Shown one piece after another: positions 8,871 through 16,913 of a stretch of 64,000 nucleotides of DNA. Every line of letters begins with the position of its first letter. Within the stretch, counting starts at the first letter, position 1. The position numbers were made by a program, and so were the translations under genes. Under the pieces are notes generated by a model that searched no databases, was not told the origin of the DNA, and worked only from the letters and a program-made list of their open reading frames with translations. Source of the stretch: Lentzea atacamensis (GTDB lineage Bacteria; Actinomycetota; Actinomycetes; Mycobacteriales; Pseudonocardiaceae); the NCBI RefSeq assembly GCF_003269295.1, contig NZ_QLTT01000011.1:248001-312000 (forward strand). The letters are read 5' to 3'.

Positions 8871-8981
8871 GCCTCCAGGGTGCCTGAGACTCGGCTCCCA
8901 CCTCGACACGACATTCCTCAGGCCCGGCCGTTCGAGGTAGCCCTTCTCCAGCATGTCCGCGTGGTAGCGACGCGCATCGGC

Positions 8982-9140
8982 CTAGTTGTCGTACACCTGG
9001 ATCGCGTGGCCGTCCTGCGTCCGCGTCCCGTGCACGAACCCCGGCAGCCAGACCTTGCTCGACGCCATCAACGGCACCTGCGCCCGCCATTCGTCGTGCA
9101 TTTCCAGGTTGAGCTTCCAGACGCCGATGACCGCCCACAT
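8982..9140 (-). pseudogene. Small ORF truncated by an in-frame TAG (probable broken small enzyme)
   Basis: The ATG at 9140 has a good AGAGGT ribosome binding site seven bases upstream. It opens a 52-residue frame beginning MWAVIGVWKLNLE and ending IQVYDN, then TAG. Reading past the stop gives a protein-like continuation (ADARRYHADMLEKG, then YLERPGLRNVVSRWEP) in the same frame, running directly into the nucleoside hydrolase ATG. The likeliest reading is that a GAG became TAG in a small protein of about 90 residues, perhaps ABM-like, which also lost its own stop or was fused. The family assignment is weak. The 52-residue product may still be made. Confidence 0.5.
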
Positions 9141-9207
9141 GCCGCACCTCTGTTCGCCGTGGTCACGACACCTTGGAACCGTTTCCCGGTCACCGGCCGC
9201 CCGAAGT

Positions 9208-9213
9208 TAGAGT
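9208..9213 (+). promoter_or_regulatory. Candidate -10 element for a leaderless acyltransferase mRNA
   Basis: TAGAGT lies 8 bases before the ATG at 9222 and there is no Shine-Dalgarno sequence. Transcription would begin at or next to the start codon. No convincing -35 is visible. Confidence 0.4.
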
Positions 9214-9221
9214 CTCCGTCC

Positions 9222-9977
9222 ATGACGAGCATGTGGGGCGCACCGGTGTGGACCAGATGGCGCAGGTCGCGCCGGGACCCGCAGCAGGCACGCTTCCTCA
9301 CTCTCGCGTCCCTGCGCTGGGTCCTGCGCCACCGCGCCTACACCCCCTGGTACCTCGTGCGGTACTGGCGGCTGCTGAAGTTCCGCCTGCTCAACCCGCA
9401 CGTGGTGCTGCGCGGCATGGTCTTCTTCGGCAAGCGCGTCGACGTCATGGCCCGCCCCGGTTACGGCCGCCTGGAGATCGGGCGCTGGGTGCACATCGGC
9501 GACGGAAACGCCATCCGGTGCCACGAGGGCTCGCTGCGCATCGGCGACAAGGTCGTGTTCGGCAAGGACAACACGGTCAACTGCTACCTCGACATCGAGA
9601 TCGGCGCGTCGTCGCTGGTCGCGGACTGGGTCTACATCTGCGACTTCGACCACAAGACCGAGGACATCACCCTGCCGATCAAGGACCAGGGCATCGTGAA
9701 GTCGCCGGTGCGGATCGGGCCGGACTGCTGGCTCGGGGCCAAGGTGACCGTGCTGCGCGGGACCCGTGTCGGTCGCGGGTGTGTGCTGGGGGCGCACGCG
9801 GTGGTGCGCGGGGACGTGGCGGACTACAAGATCGCGGTCGGGGCGCCGGCACGGGTGGTGCGGGATCGGCGCGCCGACTACGAGGCTGATGCTCAGCGCA
9901 GGGCGGACATCGCGGACATGGCCCGCAAGGCCAAGGAGGCGCTGGCTAAGCGAGCGGAAGAAGCTGCGGACGCTTAG
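9222..9977 (+). CDS. Left-handed beta-helix (hexapeptide) acyltransferase
   Basis: A 251-residue protein. Residues 1-70 are basic and Trp/Arg-rich. Residues about 75-215 contain hexapeptide repeats (IGRWVHIGDGNAI, IGDKVVFGKDNTV, IGASSLVADWVYI, IGPDCWLGAKVTVLRG, VGRGCVLGAHAVVRGD) and the closing VGAPARVVRDR of maltose/galactoside-acetyltransferase-like enzymes. CoA- or ACP-dependent O- or N-acylation of a sugar is likely. The acceptor is unknown. The ATG at 9222 matches the -10-like TAGAGT just upstream. The 3' end overlaps the convergent SGNH hydrolase by 32 bases. Confidence 0.82.
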   Translation: MTSMWGAPVWTRWRRSRRDPQQARFLTLASLRWVLRHRAYTPWYLVRYWRLLKFRLLNPHVVLRGMVFFGKRVDVMARPGYGRLEIGRWVHIGDGNAIRCHEGSLRIGDKVVFGKDNTVNCYLDIEIGASSLVADWVYICDFDHKTEDITLPIKDQGIVKSPVRIGPDCWLGAKVTVLRGTRVGRGCVLGAHAVVRGDVADYKIAVGAPARVVRDRRADYEADAQRRADIADMARKAKEALAKRAEEAADA

Positions 9978-10701
9978 CGCGGAAGCCGTCGCCCGGCTGG
10001 CGGCCGATCAGCTTGTTGCGTGAGCGCGAGCAGGCGACGGGCAGCACCTGGTCGCGCAGCCACCGCAGGTGGTCGAACAGGGACGCCGGTGCGGCCACGC
10101 CGTCCAGCGGTGCCATCCACGACGAGTCGAACGGGATCTCCAGCGCCGACAGCAGGTGACCGGCCAAACGCCTGTGCCCCAACGACGACAGGTGCAGACG
10201 GTCCGGGCCGAAGTAGCGTGAGTCCCGCACGCACTCGTCGTCCGCAACGTCGACCAGGATCGCGCCGTAACGCACCGCGGCCACACGCACGGCGTCGTTC
10301 AACGCCTCGATGCGCGGCCGCATGCGCCAAGCGAAGGGCATGCGCTGCGAGATATCGCTCAACGTGAAGACGGCGACGGTCGGCGCGAAGGACGTCACGG
10401 CGCGCACCATCGCGTCCGCCCGGCGCGCGATCTGGCCGCACGACGCTCCGGACATCACGTCGTTGCCGCCACCGAACAAAGCAACGAGGTCGGGCTCCAA
10501 CACCTCAGCGGACGGGACCTGCTCGACCAGCATCTGGTCGAGGCGACGGCCGCGCACGGCCAGGTTGGCGTAGCGGAAGCCAGGCGCGTCCAGCACGGAC
10601 GCGACGCGGTCCGCCCAGCCCCGGTACCGGCCGTCGGGAAGCAGATCGTCCAGGCCCTCGGTGCAGCTGTCCCCGAGCGCCACGAAGCGTTGGTATTTCA
10701 T
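9946..10701 (-). CDS. SGNH/GDSL-type hydrolase
   Basis: A 251-residue protein with all four SGNH blocks: ALGDSCTEG (nucleophile Ser12), a Gly in NLAVRGRR, GGGNDV with the oxyanion Asn, and DRLHLSSLGH with the catalytic Asp and His. It has no signal peptide, so it is probably a cytoplasmic esterase or deacylase. The last 30 or so residues are basic and overlap the acyltransferase gene end. Being next to, and convergent with, an acyltransferase suggests but does not show opposing activities. It is 48 bases upstream of the GT4 stop, same strand. Confidence 0.85.
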   Translation of the reverse strand: MKYQRFVALGDSCTEGLDDLLPDGRYRGWADRVASVLDAPGFRYANLAVRGRRLDQMLVEQVPSAEVLEPDLVALFGGGNDVMSGASCGQIARRADAMVRAVTSFAPTVAVFTLSDISQRMPFAWRMRPRIEALNDAVRVAAVRYGAILVDVADDECVRDSRYFGPDRLHLSSLGHRRLAGHLLSALEIPFDSSWMAPLDGVAAPASLFDHLRWLRDQVLPVACSRSRNKLIGRQPGDGFRAKRPQLLPLA

Positions 10702-10749
10702 TCAGTCCTCGGTCACCTCTTGTCAACGGGACCGGCGACTGTACCAAGA

Positions 10750-11997
10750 TCAAGTGAACAGGTTGCCCGTGGCGATCTTGGGGCGCCCCAGGACACGCGG
10801 TTCGCGCACTGCGGCAGACGCATAAACCGCGGCTGTGTCCGCGGCGATCGTGGCCCAGTTGAAGTCCGTGGCCAGACGCTCTTTCGCAGCACGGGCACGC
10901 GCGGCAGCGGCAGCGGGATCGGACAGCACCGCGCGCACGGAACGGGCGAGTCCGTCCACGTCACCAGGGGCGAACGACAGGCCCGTCACGCCGTCCAGAA
11001 CCACCTCGCCGAGGCCGCCCGCGGTGGAAGCCACCAGTGGCGTTCCTGCCGCCGCGGCTTCCAGCGCCACGATCCCGAACGGCTCGTAGCGGGAGGGCAG
11101 CACGACCGCGTTTGCCGCTGTGAGCAACGCCGCCAAAGACCTGTCGGAGAGATGTCCGACGAACTCCACCGCACGCAGCACGCGGTGCTTGCGCGCCTGC
11201 TCCCGCAACCACTCGGTCTGCGATCCGCCGCCGGCGACCACGACACGGGTGCCGCGGAACGCACGGCGGATCCGGGGGAGCGCCGCGATCAGGTCCTGGA
11301 TGCCCTTCTCCCACTCGATGCGGCCGAAGAACAGCAGCAACGGGTCACCGTGCGGGGAGTAGGCACGCCGAGCGGCGCCGACGTCCTTCGCCCGCACCTT
11401 CCAGCCGCCCGGCTCGATGCCGTTGTGCAGCACGGAAACCGTGTCAGCGTCCACATCGAACAGATGCGCGACCTCGCGCCGCATGGCCGAGGAGCAGGTG
11501 ATCAGCGAGTCCGCGCGGTTCGCCAGCCACCACTCCACCGAGTGCACCTGCTGGTTCAACGGGTGCGACAGCCAGCCGGAGTGGCGGCCCGCCTCGGTCG
11601 CGTGGATCGTCGCCACCAGCGGCACGCCGAAGGCCTCCGCCAGAGCCACCGCCGGGTGCGTGACCAGCCAGTCGTGCGCGTGCACCACGTCCGGGCGCCA
11701 CGGGCCCAGTGACAGTCCCGCGCGCGTCATCGCGTGCCCCATGGCCAGCGTCCACGCCACGAGGTCCTTCTCGAACACGAGATGCGCGGGGTCCTCGGCG
11801 ACGCGGATCAGCCGCACGCCCTCGCTCACCACGTCGACGGTCGGGTGCGTCACGGCGTCGGTGCCGGAAGGTTGCCGGCACAGCACCACGACGTCATGCC
11901 CCTGCGCGGCCAGCTGTGTCGCGAGCGCGTGGACGTGCCTGCCCAGCCCGCCGACGACCACCGGCGGGTACTCCCACGACAACATCAGCACGCGCAT
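10750..11997 (-). CDS. GT4 glycosyltransferase, Rv3032-like
   Basis: A 415-residue protein starting at the ATG at 11997, giving MRVLMLSWEYPPVVVGGLG, the normal N-terminus of GT-B glycogen-synthase-like enzymes. Other landmarks are VVHAHDWLVT, the linker LLFFGRIEWEKGI, and the donor-site PSRYEPFGIVALEAAAAGTP with the E-x7-E motif. It starts 4 bases after the GH57 stop. In M. tuberculosis the equivalent gene (Rv3032) is an alpha-1,4-glucosyltransferase implicated in methylglucose lipopolysaccharide and glycogen. The same role is inferred here from order and similarity. It is the last gene of the three-gene operon. Confidence 0.9.
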   Translation of the reverse strand: MRVLMLSWEYPPVVVGGLGRHVHALATQLAAQGHDVVVLCRQPSGTDAVTHPTVDVVSEGVRLIRVAEDPAHLVFEKDLVAWTLAMGHAMTRAGLSLGPWRPDVVHAHDWLVTHPAVALAEAFGVPLVATIHATEAGRHSGWLSHPLNQQVHSVEWWLANRADSLITCSSAMRREVAHLFDVDADTVSVLHNGIEPGGWKVRAKDVGAARRAYSPHGDPLLLFFGRIEWEKGIQDLIAALPRIRRAFRGTRVVVAGGGSQTEWLREQARKHRVLRAVEFVGHLSDRSLAALLTAANAVVLPSRYEPFGIVALEAAAAGTPLVASTAGGLGEVVLDGVTGLSFAPGDVDGLARSVRAVLSDPAAAAARARAAKERLATDFNWATIAADTAAVYASAAVREPRVLGRPKIATGNLFT

Positions 11998-12001
11998 CCC
12001 G

Positions 12002-13465
12002 TTACCCCATTCCTCGCGCGTCCAGATGCCCGAACGGGCCGTCCGCCGCGCGGAGCTCCGCCGCCCTCGCACGTCCACGACCGCTTCGCGCCAACGTCGC
12101 GAGCTCGCTGAAGCGGTCGCTGTGAATCTTCGCGCGGTAGCGGGCGTAGTCGGCGGCCGAGTCCTTCGTGACCATGAAGGCCCAGTCGCTCGACAGCGCC
12201 AGCAGCGCCTCGCGCACCGCCTGGTCCAGCACCGGATCCCGCACGTCGGACGAGAAGTCCAGGCCCAGCAGCTCCTGTTGCACCGACGAGTTCAACGACA
12301 CGATGTCCGACACCTGGGCGCCGTCCCACACCCGCCAGTCCTTGCCGCTGCCCCACGACGAGGCGGGCAGTTCCACCGGCGCACCAACATGCCCGGCCTC
12401 AACGGCTCCGCGCAAGGTCGTCACGCGCACGCCGGCTTCCGGCAGTGCGCGCAGCACGGCCTCCAGCCACAACGGACCTTCGTGCCACCAGTGTCCGTAG
12501 AGCTCGGTGTCGTAGGCCGCCACGACCAGCCCGCCGTCGATCGCCCGCAGCCGTCGCACGACGGTGTCCACGAAGTCCTCGACGTGGCGGCCGATCGCTT
12601 CCCGTGCCAGCAAAGGGTCGTACGGCCGCTTGTCCTCCGGCGCCACGTTCTTGCCCGTCACCCGCGACGGCTTCAGGCCCGTCGGGTGGTCGAAGGTGTG
12701 AAAATCCCGGTACGCGGCATCGCCCGGATAGCCGACCTTCGGCGACCAGACGCGGTACGAGACTTCGAGATCACGCCCGAACGCCAGCACGTCCGACGAT
12801 CCGACGGGGTGCGCCGACGAGGTGTCGCCGTGCAGCGCCGGTCCGTCCACCATGAACCGCCGCACGCCCGCCGCCGCGTACCCCGCCTCCATGCCGGGCG
12901 AGTAGCCGCATTCGGGCGCCCAGATCCCTTCCGGGGCCTTGCCGATCCGCAGCGCGGTGTCGTCCAAACCGGTCCGCAGCGCGAAAGCCCGCACCCGAGG
13001 GTCCAGCAACGGCTGAAAGGGATGCGTCGCCGGCCCGCCGAGCAGTTCGATCGTCGAAGAGTCCACAAGGGACCGCAGCAGGGGCGAAAACCCGTGCCGC
13101 CAATGCGATTCGAACTGGTCCAGTGCCCAAGAGGATGCCCGGTGCTCGTACGCGGACAGCTCGCGCAGCCTTTCACCGGCGTAGTGCGAACGCAGGTGCC
13201 AGTTGCCGAGCCAGTCGTGCGCTCCCCGCAAGCAGTACGGGTCGTCGAGCTGCGCGGCCAGGATCGGCGTGACACCGAGCGTCAGGACGTCGGACCGGCC
13301 CTCGTCGGCGAACCGCCGCAGCATGTCCACGACGGGCAGGTACGAGTGCGCCCACGCCTGGTAGAGCCACTCCTCGCCGACCGGCCACGTGCCGTGATGC
13401 GCGAGCCAGGGCAGATGGCTGTGCAGGACCAGGCAGAACGTTCCTTCAGTGCCTTCCCGGGTCAC
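12002..13465 (-). CDS. GH57 1,4-alpha-glucan branching enzyme, Rv3031-like
   Basis: A 487-residue protein from a GTG at 13465 that overlaps the methyltransferase stop (GTGA), giving VTREGTEGTFCLVLHSHLPW. GH57 signatures are HSHLPW, GGPATHPF, the nucleophile block GIWAPECGY (Glu185) and AAYDTELYGHWWHEG (general acid Asp319). A C-terminal helical domain follows. It should transfer alpha-1,4-glucan segments to make alpha-1,6 branches. With the adjoining GT4 and methyltransferase it reproduces the mycobacterial Rv3030-Rv3032 block, so a cytoplasmic role in a branched, possibly methylated glucan is likely. Confidence 0.92.
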   Translation of the reverse strand: MTREGTEGTFCLVLHSHLPWLAHHGTWPVGEEWLYQAWAHSYLPVVDMLRRFADEGRSDVLTLGVTPILAAQLDDPYCLRGAHDWLGNWHLRSHYAGERLRELSAYEHRASSWALDQFESHWRHGFSPLLRSLVDSSTIELLGGPATHPFQPLLDPRVRAFALRTGLDDTALRIGKAPEGIWAPECGYSPGMEAGYAAAGVRRFMVDGPALHGDTSSAHPVGSSDVLAFGRDLEVSYRVWSPKVGYPGDAAYRDFHTFDHPTGLKPSRVTGKNVAPEDKRPYDPLLAREAIGRHVEDFVDTVVRRLRAIDGGLVVAAYDTELYGHWWHEGPLWLEAVLRALPEAGVRVTTLRGAVEAGHVGAPVELPASSWGSGKDWRVWDGAQVSDIVSLNSSVQQELLGLDFSSDVRDPVLDQAVREALLALSSDWAFMVTKDSAADYARYRAKIHSDRFSELATLARSGRGRARAAELRAADGPFGHLDARGMG

Positions 13466-14190
13466 GCGCGCACCGCCACGGCCACGAGGTCGAGGCACGT
13501 GTCCATGTCCTCGGAGGTGATGTCGAAGTCGTCCACCGTCACGGACTCGACAGCCTCCTTCAGCTCGGCCGGCCACGGCGCACCGGACAGGGCGACCTCG
13601 ACCTGTGCGTCGATGATCCGTCCATCCAGGAGGGAGTCAAGCCTCTTCCCGTGACGCAGCCCTGTCAGTTCGTCAACGCGGAAACCAGCCTCGCGCAACA
13701 TCTCGTCCAGTTCGGACGGTGCGAGCTCCCTGGTGTGGAACGGGTTCAGCGGCGTGTCCTGGCCGGGTGAGAACGTCAGCCTGTTCGGCGTCGTCACGAT
13801 GAGCGTCCCGCCGGGACGCAGCACCCGCCGGCACTCCGCGAGGAAACCCTCCTGGTCCCACAGGTGTTCGATGACCTGCAGGTTCGCCACGACGTCGACG
13901 CCGCCGTCGCGCAACGGCAGCGTCGCGAGGTTCCCGCGCAGCACGTTCAGCTGCGGGTACGCGCGGGCGACGTGGTGCGACGTCAGCTCGTCGTAGTCGA
14001 GCGCGATCACCCGCCGCGCGACCGTGCGGATCAGCTGGGCGCCGTAGCCCTCGCCGCAGCCGGCCTCCAGCACGACCGCGTCCGCGCAGTGTCCGATGAG
14101 GTGCAGGTACGCGGCCTCGTGCCGTCGGAACCAGTAGTTCTCCTCGGCGATGCCGGGCACCGTGCGTTCGCCGGTCAGGGGGAGGGTCAC
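13462..14190 (-). CDS. SAM-dependent methyltransferase, Rv3030-like
   Basis: A 242-residue class I methyltransferase: motif I VLEAGCGEGYG at about residues 40-50, acidic ALDYDELT, NLQVIEHLWDQEGF and RVLRPGGTLIVTTPN. It is the first gene of the methyltransferase-GH57-GT4 operon and is coupled to GH57 by a 4-base overlap. The mycobacterial counterpart has been linked to polymethylated glucose polysaccharides, so sugar O-methylation is the best guess. The acceptor cannot be read from the sequence. Its promoter must lie in the 30 bases before the ATG or within the degV end. Confidence 0.88.
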   Translation of the reverse strand: MTLPLTGERTVPGIAEENYWFRRHEAAYLHLIGHCADAVVLEAGCGEGYGAQLIRTVARRVIALDYDELTSHHVARAYPQLNVLRGNLATLPLRDGGVDVVANLQVIEHLWDQEGFLAECRRVLRPGGTLIVTTPNRLTFSPGQDTPLNPFHTRELAPSELDEMLREAGFRVDELTGLRHGKRLDSLLDGRIIDAQVEVALSGAPWPAELKEAVESVTVDDFDITSEDMDTCLDLVAVAVRA

Positions 14191-14220
14191 GCCCGTCAGG
14201 TTACTTGCCAGTAGTGATGA

Positions 14221-15063
14221 TCAGAACGGCGAGACGGTAACGGCCAGGGCTCCGGGACCCACATTTGCGCCGATCGCAGCACTGACCTGCGTCAGGACGA
14301 CGTCGCGTGCGTGCGGAATCCGTCTTTGCAGCATCTGCAGCAGCTCGTGTCCCTCCTTTTCGGCCGCGAAGTGCTCGACCGCGAGGTCCACGTTCCGTCC
14401 ATACGCGAGCGCCACCGCCTTGTCGACGAGCTTGCCGAGCGCGCGTTCCCTGCCGACGACCTTGTCGAACGGCTCCACCTCGCCGTTGACGACGGTGAGC
14501 AGCGGCTTGACCGAGAGCGCGTCGCCGAAGAGCTTCGCGGCGGCGCTCACCCGGCCGGCCTGCCGCAGGTAGTGCAGCGTGTTGACGTAGATCAGCACGC
14601 TGGCGTCGCGGCCGCGCTGCTCGGCGACGCTGCGCGCGTGCTGGACGTTGCCTCCGGTCTGGACGATCCGCGCGGCCGCGAGGGCGGCGAACCCGAGCGT
14701 CATGCCCGACGAGTGCGAGTCCACGATGAACACCGGCACGCGCGACTTGGCCGCCGCTGCCTTCGCGGCGTCCGTCGCCGGCGAGAGCTTCGGCGTGACG
14801 TGCACCGACACGATCGTCTCCGCGCCCCTGGCCCACGCGTCCTGGTACGCCCAGAAGAACGCGTCCGGCGCGGGCGGCTGGGTCGTGATCGGGATCTGGG
14901 CGTCCATCGCCTGCAACAGCCTGTCGGTCGGCACGTATGCCTCGTCGATCAGCTCCGACCCGATCTTCAGCTGCATCGGGACCGTGATGATGTTGAACCG
15001 TTCCGCCAGACGGGCGGGAAGTGACGCGGTCGAGTCGGTGACGACGGCTACTCGTGAGGACAC
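14221..15063 (-). CDS. DegV family fatty-acid-binding protein (copy 1)
   Basis: A 280-residue protein from a GTG at 15063 (VSSRVAVVTDSTASLP, the invariant DegV N-terminus; upstream codons look untranslated). Other landmarks are ITTQPPAPDAF, IVSVHVTPKLSPA, VDSHSSGMTLGFAAL, YVNTLHYLRQAGR and LSVKPLLTV. DegV/FakB proteins bind a fatty acid between two alpha/beta domains and, with a FakA kinase, present acyl-phosphate. No kinase gene is in the window. A second DegV of the same length lies at 18839-19681, with an identical GPGAL-x-x-TVSP ending. Confidence 0.88.
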   Translation of the reverse strand: MSSRVAVVTDSTASLPARLAERFNIITVPMQLKIGSELIDEAYVPTDRLLQAMDAQIPITTQPPAPDAFFWAYQDAWARGAETIVSVHVTPKLSPATDAAKAAAAKSRVPVFIVDSHSSGMTLGFAALAAARIVQTGGNVQHARSVAEQRGRDASVLIYVNTLHYLRQAGRVSAAAKLFGDALSVKPLLTVVNGEVEPFDKVVGRERALGKLVDKAVALAYGRNVDLAVEHFAAEKEGHELLQMLQRRIPHARDVVLTQVSAAIGANVGPGALAVTVSPF

Positions 15064-15378
15064 GAACGAGGAGGTTAACGAAGCGTGATCGCAGTAGCCA
15101 CTGACGAACGATGGCAATTCGTGTGATCTACCCCCGGGTGGTTACTTTTCGTGCACGGCGAACGCGAGGAGTGAACCCCTCGGAAAGGCGTCCGACTTGA
15201 CACAATCGGGTGACTGCGCGTTGTTTGGAGTTGATCTACACGCGTCTCGTTTGCGCTGGAAGCCAAGGATATTCCACGCGTTACATGTGCGCGCTCTGTC
15301 CACTGTCGACGCTGGTTGGCGGTACCCGAGCTGGGTAAGCTCGCACAATCTTCGGCCTGGTTGAGTGAGTAGGTGACC
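15064..15378. other. 315-bp divergent intergenic region
   Basis: This region separates degV copy 1 from the coiled-coil gene. It holds a TTGACA at 15197-15202 with no good -10 at 16-18 bases, and CCCCGGG-centred symmetry near 15131. There is also a GAGGAGGT at about 15068 before a 13-codon GTG frame that looks fortuitous. Lower GC than the flanking genes suggests promoters for both directions. I see no RNA gene. Confidence 0.4.
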
Positions 15379-16329
15379 ATGGGTGCAAAAGAGCAGGAAC
15401 TAGTTCCGCTGCACGCCGCTTTCGACGTTGTGTACCGAGGTTTTCATCGACGTCAGGTCATCGAGCACATCGAGAATCTCGAGGAGCAGCTGCGCTTCAC
15501 GAGCCTCGACCGGGCGGAGGCGCTGGCACAGGCCGCCGATTTGCGCAAGCTGCTGGAAATGACGCGCCGGGACCTGGAGGAGGCGCGCGCCCGCATCGAG
15601 CGCCTGGAATCCACCTCCGGCACGCACGCGGGCGCCACCGAACGGATGCACCGCATGCTCCGCCTCGCCGAGGACGAGGCAGCGGAGATGCACCTGCAGG
15701 CCGAACGCGAGTGCGCCGATCTCCGTGCGCGGACCGACGTCGAGGTCGCCGCGTTGCGAGCCGACGCCGAACGCGAGGCGGCGGCAATGCGCTCGGAGGC
15801 CGAGTCCGAGCTCTACGCGACCCGTCAGGACTGCGCCAACCGCGCCGCGGCGATGGAGCGGCGCGAGCTGGAGATGGAACGCCGCTGCTCCGACCTCGAG
15901 GCGCAGCACCGTCAGCGCGCGGACGAGGTGGAGCGCGAGTGCGCCGCCGCGATGGCTCTCGCCCAGTCCGACGCCGACCGGCTGCTGCGTGAGACCGCTC
16001 TCCAGTGCAACGCCCTGGAGGCCGACTCCGAGCGCAAGCGGGAGAAGGCCCAGCAGTTCTTCGAGCTCACCATGACCCGGCGCCGCAACGAGGCCGCACA
16101 GCACCTGCAGGAGCAGGAGGCACTCGCCAAGGCGCGGGCGGAGTTCGTGGTGAAGGTGGCCTGCCGCGAGGCCAGCCGCCGCCTGGCCGAGGTCGCGCAA
16201 CGGACCGACGAGCTGCACGAGCTGAGGCGCACCGTCCACACGCAACTCGCCGCGGCACGTGCGGCCCTGTCCGTCGCCGCCGACCGCGTTGCACCGGTGC
16301 ATATCCCGGAACAGGTGGCCGCGTCGTGA
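15379..16329 (+). CDS. DivIVA/FilP-like coiled-coil protein
   Basis: A 316-residue protein from the ATG at 15379, 5 bases after a TAGGTG ribosome binding site (a GTG two codons earlier is possible). Residues 10-40 (VPLHAAFDVVYRGFHRRQV) resemble the short domain that starts DivIVA/Wag31-type and other actinobacterial polar coiled-coil proteins. Residues about 35-290 are nearly uninterrupted heptad coiled coil, rich in Ala, Glu and Arg. No membrane segment is present, so a cytoplasmic scaffold or filament is expected. It overlaps the OmpA-like gene by 4 bases (GTGA), implying coupled production. Confidence 0.75.
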   Translation: MGAKEQELVPLHAAFDVVYRGFHRRQVIEHIENLEEQLRFTSLDRAEALAQAADLRKLLEMTRRDLEEARARIERLESTSGTHAGATERMHRMLRLAEDEAAEMHLQAERECADLRARTDVEVAALRADAEREAAAMRSEAESELYATRQDCANRAAAMERRELEMERRCSDLEAQHRQRADEVERECAAAMALAQSDADRLLRETALQCNALEADSERKREKAQQFFELTMTRRRNEAAQHLQEQEALAKARAEFVVKVACREASRRLAEVAQRTDELHELRRTVHTQLAAARAALSVAADRVAPVHIPEQVAAS

Positions 16330-16880
16330 AGCGCTGGGTGCCGCTGGCCGTCGGGGCGCTGATGGTGCCCGCGTCGGTGACGGCGTTCGGCTTCTCCGTG
16401 TACGGAGACGAACTGGAGACGGCGCTGTCGTCGTCGCCCGCCGCACCCGCCGTTCTCGCCGGCCCGGTGCCGGTCGAGGACTTCATCGCGCCGTTGCGGA
16501 TGCAGCCGCCCGCTCCGCTGGTGGTGCCCGCGGCCGTCGCGCAGCAGCACGTGCGCGAGCTGTTCTCGTCGCACGCCGTCAAGGGCATCACGTTCGCGCC
16601 GGGCACCGCGTCGCTGGTGGGCCGCGGCGAGGACGTGCGCAGGAGCCTGGCCAGCGTGCTGCGCAACGTCACCGGCTCCGTGACGCTGGTGGCGCACGCC
16701 TGGAACGGCGAGACGGCGTCGCACCGCTGCGACGTGCTCGCCATGGAGCGGGCCGGCCTGGTGCGGCAGTACCTGGCCGAGCAGGGAGTCGACAGCGTCA
16801 TCACCACTCGGGTGATCGTGGATCCCGTCTGGGGGCCGCCCTCTGACGGCGGACCTCAGGTCGACGTCCTCGTCGCATAG
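16326..16880 (+). CDS. Membrane-anchored OmpA-like domain protein
   Basis: A 184-residue protein. An N-terminal hydrophobic helix (about 5-25) follows VKRW, so the rest is probably outside the membrane. Residues 80-180 resemble a shortened OmpA/MotB C-terminal domain: ITFAPGTASLVGRGEDVRRSLASV, then V-T-L-V-A-H-A-W-N-G-E and ERAGLVRQYLAEQGV. The canonical Asp and Arg that hold diaminopimelate are not clearly kept, so peptidoglycan binding is uncertain. It is translationally coupled to the coiled-coil gene upstream, with the Glu-Pro-Val protein 33 bases downstream. Confidence 0.7.
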   Translation: MKRWVPLAVGALMVPASVTAFGFSVYGDELETALSSSPAAPAVLAGPVPVEDFIAPLRMQPPAPLVVPAAVAQQHVRELFSSHAVKGITFAPGTASLVGRGEDVRRSLASVLRNVTGSVTLVAHAWNGETASHRCDVLAMERAGLVRQYLAEQGVDSVITTRVIVDPVWGPPSDGGPQVDVLVA

Positions 16881-16913
16881 GACGTCCTCGTCGTCTAGGT
16901 AGGAGCCGTTCGC

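Noticed and set aside
15084..15125. A 13-codon GTG frame after GAGGAGGT, possible leader peptide
   Set aside because: The spacing is 9 bases, but it has no regulatory codon run and no attenuator hairpin follows. Probably chance.
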